Of a stretch of 50,267 nt of DNA, positions 26,614-32,512 are shown piece by piece (the stretch's first letter is position 1; each line of letters starts with the position of its first letter). The translations under genes were made by a program, and so were the position numbers. Location of the stretch: contig NZ_QGNY01000013.1 of assembly GCF_003173575.1 (NCBI RefSeq), forward strand, positions 1-50,267. Direction: 5' to 3'. Below the pieces are notes generated by a model. That model did no database searches, was not told the origin of the DNA, and saw nothing but the letters and a program-made list of their open reading frames with translations. This DNA is from Pedobacter paludis. GTDB taxonomy: Bacteria; Bacteroidota; Bacteroidia; Sphingobacteriales; Sphingobacteriaceae.

Positions 26614-27582
26614 ATGAAAAACATTTTTCCCTTATCAGTAATTGTAATCTTTGCTTTGCTGGCGTGTAATGGTAAAAAGGAAACGGAATCAATTAAGCCG
26701 GCACCACCAATTGTAGAGGCTATTGATCCGCCAGATGCGCCACCAAAAACCTGGAAAGAACATTGGTTTGAGCACGTTCAGTTGTTAAATCGTGTTTATT
26801 ATGATACAAGTGTAGTTGTTTATTACGATGGTGATGTTAAACCAACAATTACCTGGCCTAAAACCTATATGGCCGAGGCATGGAATTACACCAAAAAAAC
26901 CTATGGCAAATTTGGCGATGATAGCCGTTTGTTTGTAATTTATCATGCAGGTAAATATAGTGGTGGCCATCCGGGAACTTATCTGGATGCTGGTCATGAT
27001 TACAGAAATGTGACCGATTGCGGTGCCAGTAGCTTAGATGCCTGGACTACCGGAGTGGATAACGATATCGATTTATCGACCCATGAAATTGGCCACATTG
27101 TAGAAGGTGCATCCAAAGGGGTAAAAGAATCTCCGGCTTTTGATATCTGGCACGATAGTAAATGGATGGAAATTTATCAATACGATGTTTATTTAGGCTT
27201 AGGTAGAACAGCCGATGCACAGCGTTGGTATAATAAAATGATGACGACTACAGATAGTTATCCAAAGGCAGGAACACAATGGTTTAAAAATTGGTTTCTT
27301 CCTATTTACGAAAACTACGGAAAAACGAAAGTTTTAAATGGTTTCTTTACTTTGCTTTCGCAGTATTTTCCAAAGCAACAGCTTACTGTTCAGAGCAAAA
27401 GCTATCAACAATATACCAGAAAAATGAACTTTGGCGAGTTTGTTCACTTTTGGAGTGGCTCAGCAAAAGCAGATTTAGCACCACTTGCTTTAGCTGCTTT
27501 TGGCCCGAAAGATGAAAAAGGTGCAGATTGGGCGCCAATGCTTGTTCAAGCTAAAAAAGATTTTCCAAACATTACTTATTAA
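26614..27582 (+). CDS. Lipoprotein with HExxH zinc-peptidase motif, family not recognised
   Basis: A 322-residue lipoprotein with lipobox LLAC (C18 or so). The open frame extends upstream to 26533, but that stretch overlaps the SusD end and the terminator; ATG 26614 gives the proper lipoprotein signal. The motif HEIGH (H157, E158, H161) in DLSTHEIGHIVEGAS is that of a gluzincin-type zinc peptidase. E186 in SKWMEIYQYD is a candidate third ligand, spaced like the WLTEG glutamate of the three BSP proteins downstream. Other visible blocks are WGKTYMAEAW-like TWPKTYMAEAWNYTKKTYG, YHAGKYSGGHPGTYLDAGHD, and a C-terminal NFGEFVHFWSG. I infer a surface or periplasmic metalloprotease serving the SusC/SusD pair. 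It is flanked by its own terminator at 27599. Confidence 0.7.
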   Translation: MKNIFPLSVIVIFALLACNGKKETESIKPAPPIVEAIDPPDAPPKTWKEHWFEHVQLLNRVYYDTSVVVYYDGDVKPTITWPKTYMAEAWNYTKKTYGKFGDDSRLFVIYHAGKYSGGHPGTYLDAGHDYRNVTDCGASSLDAWTTGVDNDIDLSTHEIGHIVEGASKGVKESPAFDIWHDSKWMEIYQYDVYLGLGRTADAQRWYNKMMTTTDSYPKAGTQWFKNWFLPIYENYGKTKVLNGFFTLLSQYFPKQQLTVQSKSYQQYTRKMNFGEFVHFWSGSAKADLAPLALAAFGPKDEKGADWAPMLVQAKKDFPNITY

Positions 27583-27598
27583 AATTAATGCTCATTTT

Positions 27599-27629
27599 AG
27601 AGATTCCGATAATTCGGAATCTCTTTTTT
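27599..27629 (+). terminator. Rho-independent terminator after the HEIGH lipoprotein gene
   Basis: AGAGATTCCGA (27599-27609) pairs perfectly with TCGGAATCTCT (27614-27624) around a TAAT loop, followed by a run of T. It isolates the HEIGH lipoprotein gene from the BSP genes that follow. Confidence 0.88.
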
Positions 27630-27636
27630 AATTTTT

Positions 27637-27652
27637 ACACACACACACACAC
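27637..27652. repeat. (AC)8 microsatellite in the leader of the first BSP gene
   Basis: Eight AC dinucleotides lie between a -7-like TAATTTTTA (27629-27637) and the ATG at 27664. Shorter CA runs occur just before the GH92 gene at 16879 and the GH29 gene at 29389. Such tracts can change length by slippage and could tune expression. Confidence 0.6.
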
Positions 27653-27663
27653 TGAATTAAACC

Positions 27664-28641
27664 ATGATTAAGAAATTTTTATTACTCATTTTACTTGCAT
27701 GCTCCATTACAGGATTTGCTCAAAGAAACAGAGATTTCCAAATTACAATCACCGATCCAACAAATGTATTGGATGCTGAAACCAAAAGTAATTTAACAGC
27801 CTCATTTAACTTGCAATATCCGGTGTTTGCAAATGCCGATGGTTATAGAACCAAGCGAAGTGTAATATTGGAAGTAGCCAATACAGAAACCGAAACCATT
27901 AAGGCTAAGGCGGGCGAAATAAAAGTAAATAGCAACTGGGTAAAGGGGAAATCTTTAAATAAAATAAATAAAGAGCTTTGGACAGCACTTTCTAAAAATT
28001 GGTCGTCATATAGTGAGGATAAGCATAAAGGTTACAAACTTACTTTTATCAGCAAAGACCCAAATTTAGATCCATCGGTAAGAAAGAATTTAATTGATAC
28101 CTATTTCGAAATTTATCCAACTTTGGTTAAAACTTTCAATGATAAATCTACCCACGATGTTCTTTTTGTAGTAGATACAGCCTATAAAGCGGTTGCTGAG
28201 GCCAGCGGAAATAGAATTCTTTTTAGTGCAGGTTATATGAAAGCGCACCCAACCGATATTGATGTGGTAACTCATGAAACCATGCATATTGTACAGGGTT
28301 ATGGTTATTCTGCAGGTCCGGTTTGGTTAACTGAAGGCATTGCCGACTATGTGCGCTATAAATACGGGGTAGATAATGTTGGCTCTAAATGGGCTCTTCC
28401 TGCTTACAACGATAAACAAAGCTATAAAAATAGCTACCGCATTACTGCTCGCTTTTTTGCTTGGTTAGAACAAAATGTAAAACCAGGCTTAATTGCAATG
28501 CTCGATCAACAATTGAGGGCACATCAATATACAGAGCAATCTTGGGTATCTTTAACGGGTAAAACGATAGATCAGCTTTGGGATGATTACGGTAAAAACC
28601 CTTCAGTAGAACTAAAATACAGCGATAAAAAAGCAAAATAA
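27664..28641 (+). CDS. Basic secretory protein (BSP) type metallopeptidase with duplicated half-domain
   Basis: Exported protein (signal peptide ending TGFAQ, residue 20) of the plant/bacterial 'basic secretory protein' peptidase family. The complete domain runs from about 123 to 320 with the zinc motif HETMH (H204, E205, H208), and E224 in WLTEGIADYVRY as likely third ligand. Residues 25-104 look like a degenerate copy of the first half of the same domain: LDAETKSNLTASFNLQYP parallels LDPSVRKNLIDTYFEIYP, and KRSVILEVANTETETIKAKAG parallels HDVLFVVDTAYKAVAEASG. This copy has no HExxH. At 325 residues it is about 100 longer than its two neighbours. It starts a unit with the second BSP, GH29 and ROK genes. 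Function inferred: secreted or periplasmic protease acting on glycoprotein substrates. Confidence 0.85.
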   Translation: MIKKFLLLILLACSITGFAQRNRDFQITITDPTNVLDAETKSNLTASFNLQYPVFANADGYRTKRSVILEVANTETETIKAKAGEIKVNSNWVKGKSLNKINKELWTALSKNWSSYSEDKHKGYKLTFISKDPNLDPSVRKNLIDTYFEIYPTLVKTFNDKSTHDVLFVVDTAYKAVAEASGNRILFSAGYMKAHPTDIDVVTHETMHIVQGYGYSAGPVWLTEGIADYVRYKYGVDNVGSKWALPAYNDKQSYKNSYRITARFFAWLEQNVKPGLIAMLDQQLRAHQYTEQSWVSLTGKTIDQLWDDYGKNPSVELKYSDKKAK

Positions 28642-28652
28642 AAATTATAAAA

Positions 28653-29324
28653 ATGAAAAGATCTTTATTAACACTCTCTATGATTTGTCTGTTATTCTGT
28701 TTTGGGGCAAATGCACAGCAAGATCAAATGATCAAACGTGGTGATTATACGTTGGTTTTTATAAACAATTCTAAAATAATCAGCGAAGAATTGGCTCAGA
28801 ATATTGTCAACACTTTTTTTGAAGTCTATCCAAAAATGGTTACAGAATATAATCCTGAGGCAACTAAAAAAGTTACCATATTAATTGATTTGAACTATAA
28901 AAAAGTAGCAGTCTCTGGAAAGGGAAAAATTACACTCGGCGCATTGTGGATGCAACAACATCCTGAAGATACGGATTTAGTAACGCATGAGCTTGTGCAC
29001 ATTGTACAGGATTTTAAGGCACTTGGTCCAGAGTGGTTAATAGAAGGCTTAGCCGATTGTGGAAGATTTCAATACGGACTTAACAACGCGGCTGCTGACT
29101 GGAGTTTACCTTCGCTTAGTTCTTATCAAAGCTACAAAATGGGGTATCGGGTTGCAGCTCGATTTTTGCTTTGGGTTAATAAATTTCAAGAATCATCTAC
29201 CATTTTTCAGCTTAATACAGCATTAAAATACAACACATATTCTGCAGATTCGTGGAAGGAAATTACAGGTAAAAGCCTTGACGAGCTTTGGGCGCTTTAT
29301 CTTCAAAATAACGATATAGACTAG
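28653..29324 (+). CDS. Basic secretory protein (BSP) type metallopeptidase, second copy
   Basis: A 223-residue exported BSP protein with signal peptide ending GANAQ (21-22). It carries HELVH (H112, E113, H116) in LVTHELVHIVQDF and E131 in WLIEGLADCGRF. The spacing from the motif to the glutamate is one residue shorter than in its two paralogues. The NTFFEVYPKMVTEYNPEATK block matches NP-containing sequence in the third copy (KTFFEVYPKLAKEYNPSTMK), so these two are closest to each other. It begins 11 bases after the first BSP stop, so the two are co-transcribed. The unusual cysteine after IEGLAD (where the others have Y) is a minor difference. Confidence 0.85.
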   Translation: MKRSLLTLSMICLLFCFGANAQQDQMIKRGDYTLVFINNSKIISEELAQNIVNTFFEVYPKMVTEYNPEATKKVTILIDLNYKKVAVSGKGKITLGALWMQQHPEDTDLVTHELVHIVQDFKALGPEWLIEGLADCGRFQYGLNNAAADWSLPSLSSYQSYKMGYRVAARFLLWVNKFQESSTIFQLNTALKYNTYSADSWKEITGKSLDELWALYLQNNDID

Positions 29325-29388
29325 CAAGGATGTTACTTAAAATAAGCGTATAATAAACTATTTTAGCATTTAGAAATCACACACACAA

Positions 29389-30798
29389 ATGATTACTAAT
29401 AAATTAAAACAGGCATTTAAATATGCTCTAATTATCTTTTTTGTCAATTTTTTTGGCATTAAGGTTTCTGCACAACAAACAGTTGGTTTATTAAAGCGAC
29501 AACAAGATTTTGTTGATTTACGCTTTGGAATGTTTATTCACTACAATATTCCAACCTACATGGATCAAGATTGGGCAGATCCCGAAGCCAGTCCTTCAAT
29601 TTTCAATCCGAAGAAACTTAATACAGATCAATGGGCTAAAGCCGCTAAGTCTGCCCATATGAGCTATGGTTGTTTAACCACAAAACACCACAGTGGTTTT
29701 GCCATTTGGGACACAAAAACTACGGATTACGGCGTAATGAGTAGTCCTTATAAAAAAGATATTGTTAAAGCCTATACAGAATCCTTCAGAAAAGAAGGTT
29801 TAAAAGTAATGCTTTACTTTTCAATTTTAGATACGCACCATAAAATTCGCCCGGGGCAAATTACACCCGAAAAAATCGAATTTATTAAAGCTCAGCTTAA
29901 AGAATTACTCAGCAATTATGGTAAAATAGATGCCTTAATTATTGATGGTTGGGATGCACCATGGTCTAGAATTTCATACGATGATGTTCCTTTTGAAGAA
30001 ATTTATACCTTGATAAAATCCATACAGCCTGAGTGCTTGGTTATGGATTTGAACGCAGCTAAGTATCCACCAGAAGCCTTATATTACACCGATATAAAAT
30101 CTTACGAGCAGGGTGCCGGTCAACATATAAAAAAGGAGAGTAACAAATTGCCGGCTTTATCTTGTTTGCCAATTAATAACGCATGGTTTTGGAAAACCGA
30201 TTTCCCTACAACGCCTGTAAAATCTGCAGATGTTTTGGTAAATAATATGATTAAGCCTTTAAATCAGGCGTACTGCAATTTCATTTTGAATGTGGCGCCA
30301 AATCGCGATGGTTTAATTGATGATAATGCTTTAGCTACATTAAAAGAAATTGGAACAAAGTGGAAAAACGAAGGCCCATTGCCACCATTACCACCAAATG
30401 TTGCGCCCATTATATCTCCAAATATTGCAAAAAAACAGGCCAGCAACTCAAGCTGGAGTGATGATATGAACATAATGGATTTTGCCAACGATGACAGTTT
30501 CGGATCAACTTGGTCTTCCAATCCAACGGTTAAAGAGCCTTGGTTCGAAATTACTTTCGATAGAGATAAGGCATTAAATATGATCGTTATTGCAGAGAAA
30601 TCAGCAAATATTTCTTCGTATAGATTGGAATATAGCGATGGTGGTGAATGGAAACCTATTCTTAAAGGCAGTGATCTCTCAAGAATAAAAATTCATCGCT
30701 TTGATCGGGTATGGGCTAAAAAAGTGAGAATTTTAATAGATAAATTTGATAACCAAGTAGAATTAGCAGAGTTCGGTGTTTTTAATGAAAGAAGATAG
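29389..30798 (+). CDS. GH29 alpha-L-fucosidase with C-terminal F5/8-type domain
   Basis: Retaining exo-alpha-L-fucosidase of family GH29, exported (signal peptide ending KVSAQ, residue 28). The barrel starts with FVDLRFGMFIHYNIPTYMDQ and has CLTTKHHSGFAIWDTKTTDY, GLKVMLYFSILDTHH and the nucleophile strand DALIIDGWDAPW, where D186 is the expected nucleophile. GH29 usually reads W-F-D-G here; IIDGW is a variant. NFILNVAPNRDGLID marks the end of the barrel. After a Pro-rich linker (PLPPLPPNVAP) a discoidin-like domain (about 345-466) follows, ending VRILIDKFDNQVELAEFGVF. The acid/base cannot be fixed by eye. The last 14 bases overlap the ROK start. It would remove fucose from N-glycan cores or antennae beside the mannosidases. 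Confidence 0.88.
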   Translation: MITNKLKQAFKYALIIFFVNFFGIKVSAQQTVGLLKRQQDFVDLRFGMFIHYNIPTYMDQDWADPEASPSIFNPKKLNTDQWAKAAKSAHMSYGCLTTKHHSGFAIWDTKTTDYGVMSSPYKKDIVKAYTESFRKEGLKVMLYFSILDTHHKIRPGQITPEKIEFIKAQLKELLSNYGKIDALIIDGWDAPWSRISYDDVPFEEIYTLIKSIQPECLVMDLNAAKYPPEALYYTDIKSYEQGAGQHIKKESNKLPALSCLPINNAWFWKTDFPTTPVKSADVLVNNMIKPLNQAYCNFILNVAPNRDGLIDDNALATLKEIGTKWKNEGPLPPLPPNVAPIISPNIAKKQASNSSWSDDMNIMDFANDDSFGSTWSSNPTVKEPWFEITFDRDKALNMIVIAEKSANISSYRLEYSDGGEWKPILKGSDLSRIKIHRFDRVWAKKVRILIDKFDNQVELAEFGVFNERR

Positions 30799-31696
30799 TT
30801 TGGTAAATAAAGTAAAGCCTCTTGCCTTAGGGATAGATATAGGTGGCTCCCACATTACAACAGGGATAGTAGATCTTGATGAAAAGAGTTTAATTACTGA
30901 ATCAATAAAGAGAAGTTTTATCGACTCTAACGGATCAGCAGAAAGTATTTTAAATGGTTGGACGGAGATAATCCAAGAATCATTTAAGAATTTCAATGGT
31001 GCAGATAAAAATATTGGCATTGCTATGCCTGGGCCTTTTGATTACGAAAATGGAATTTCCTTAATTAAGGATCAGGATAAATTTAAGGCTTTGTATCAAG
31101 TAAATATAAAAGAGGAGCTCGCAAAACGATTAGACATTCATCCAGAAAACATTCGTTTTATAAACGATGCTGCTGGGTTTTTACAGGGAGAGGTTTTCGC
31201 TGGTGCAGCTAAAGGAAACTCCAGTGTTATGGGTTTAACTTTAGGTACCGGATTAGGATCTGCCTTTTGCATTGATTATAAAGCATCGGATGCAGCGCTT
31301 TGGGATTCTAGCTTTTTAAACGGTATTGCCGAAGATTACCTCTCCACGCGATGGTTTGTAAAGCGCTACAAGCAATTAACCAATAAAACTTTGGCAGGCG
31401 TAAAAGAATTGGTTTCATTGGTATCTTCAGATCACGATGCAATTCGAGTTTTTATGGAATTTGGAAATAATCTAGCAAAATTTCTAATTCCAATAATTAA
31501 TCAGCATAAAATTGATGTCGTAATCGTTGGTGGAAATATTGCTCAAGCATTTGCCGAATTTTCTCCTGAACTGATTTCGACCTTAAAGGGGAATGAAATC
31601 TATGCTTCGATAAAAATTTCTGAACTTAAAGAAAATGCCGCTTTAATTGGCGCTGCAGGCTGTTGGGATCATTCTTATCAAACAATTAGTGCATAA
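30785..31696 (+). CDS. ROK-family sugar kinase, copy 2
   Basis: Paralogue of the kinase at 19209, with long shared blocks such as NDAAGFLQGEVFAGAAKGN and GIAEDYLSTRWFVKRY. It has GIDIGGSHITTGIVD, MPGPFDYENGISLIKDQDK, catalytic D128 (numbered from ATG 30785) and LGTGLGSAF. Like copy 1 it lacks the CxCGxxGCxE zinc motif. The frame is open from a GTG at 30776, but ATG 30785 is the natural start; it overlaps the fucosidase gene by 14 bases, which suggests translational coupling. Probably phosphorylates a sugar released by the locus. Why two near-copies are kept is unclear: different substrates, or separate expression with each operon. Confidence 0.88.
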   Translation: MKEDSLVNKVKPLALGIDIGGSHITTGIVDLDEKSLITESIKRSFIDSNGSAESILNGWTEIIQESFKNFNGADKNIGIAMPGPFDYENGISLIKDQDKFKALYQVNIKEELAKRLDIHPENIRFINDAAGFLQGEVFAGAAKGNSSVMGLTLGTGLGSAFCIDYKASDAALWDSSFLNGIAEDYLSTRWFVKRYKQLTNKTLAGVKELVSLVSSDHDAIRVFMEFGNNLAKFLIPIINQHKIDVVIVGGNIAQAFAEFSPELISTLKGNEIYASIKISELKENAALIGAAGCWDHSYQTISA

Positions 31697-31730
31697 ATCG
31701 AAAATGTTATAAAAAAAAATTTGGTGTTTA

Positions 31731-31744
31731 GTAAAACGTTTTAC
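31731..31744. promoter_or_regulatory. Perfect LacI-type operator upstream of the third BSP gene
   Basis: GTAAAACGTTTTAC is identical over 14 bases to the site at 11955. A -7-like TTATTTTG (31754-31761, seven of eight matches to TAnnTTTG) starts ten bases downstream, so the operator would cover the -33 to -7 spacer of an internal promoter. It lies 60 bases before the ATG at 31804. Confidence 0.7.
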
Positions 31745-31803
31745 ATATTATATTTATTTTGCGGAACAATAAACTAACCAAAGTCGAAAAATCAAAGATT
31801 TAA

Positions 31804-32487
31804 ATGAAAAAGATAATTTTCTCATGCGTTTTGGCAACGTTTGCATTGTTGCCCCTCACTAAATTAAAAGCTCAGGAAACTATAAAGAAAAATGGTTATA
31901 CCCTTTCTTTCGAAAGCAATTTTGCTGGTTTAGATCCCCAGCTGAAAAAGCGATTGATTAAAACTTTTTTTGAGGTTTACCCAAAACTGGCTAAGGAGTA
32001 TAATCCATCTACAATGAAAGAGGTTAAATTTTTTGTAGATACCAATTATAAAGGTGTAGCCGCAACCAGCGATGGTAAAGTAACCTTCAGCTCGATATGG
32101 ATGATCAAGCACCCAGAAGATATTGATGTAGTTACCCACGAGGTGATGCATATTGTGCAGGATTATGGCAGAAGTGTAGGCCCAGGCTGGTTAACCGAAG
32201 GCATTGCCGATTATGCCCGTTATAAGTTTGGCGTTGATAATGCCGGTGCAAATTGGACTCTACCTGAATTAAAACCAGAACATTCATACAAAAATAGCTA
32301 TAGAATTACAGCAAGATTTTTTGCCTGGATAGAAAAATATGTTAAAGCCGGTACCATTAAAGCCGTTGATGATTCGCTAAGAGACCATACTTATACAGCT
32401 GCCATATGGACTAAATTAACAGGGAAAAATTTAGACGAACTTTGGGCCGATTACGTTAGCAATCCTTCATTAGAAAAATCAAAATAG
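31804..32487 (+). CDS. Basic secretory protein (BSP) type metallopeptidase, third copy
   Basis: A 227-residue exported BSP protein (signal peptide ending TKLKAQ). The zinc motif is HEVMH (H112, E113, H116) and E132 in WLTEGIADYARY is the likely third ligand. It resembles the first copy closely after the motif (NSYRITARFFAWIE against NSYRITARFFAWLE) and the second copy before it, so the three form one local family. The C terminus carries LTGKNLDELWADYVSNPS, shared in form with the other two. It has its own operator-controlled promoter and precedes the second GH92 gene by 25 bases, which ties this protease directly to alpha-mannosidase expression. Confidence 0.87.
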   Translation: MKKIIFSCVLATFALLPLTKLKAQETIKKNGYTLSFESNFAGLDPQLKKRLIKTFFEVYPKLAKEYNPSTMKEVKFFVDTNYKGVAATSDGKVTFSSIWMIKHPEDIDVVTHEVMHIVQDYGRSVGPGWLTEGIADYARYKFGVDNAGANWTLPELKPEHSYKNSYRITARFFAWIEKYVKAGTIKAVDDSLRDHTYTAAIWTKLTGKNLDELWADYVSNPSLEKSK

Positions 32488-32512
32488 AAACACATAAACT
32501 GAATATACAAAA

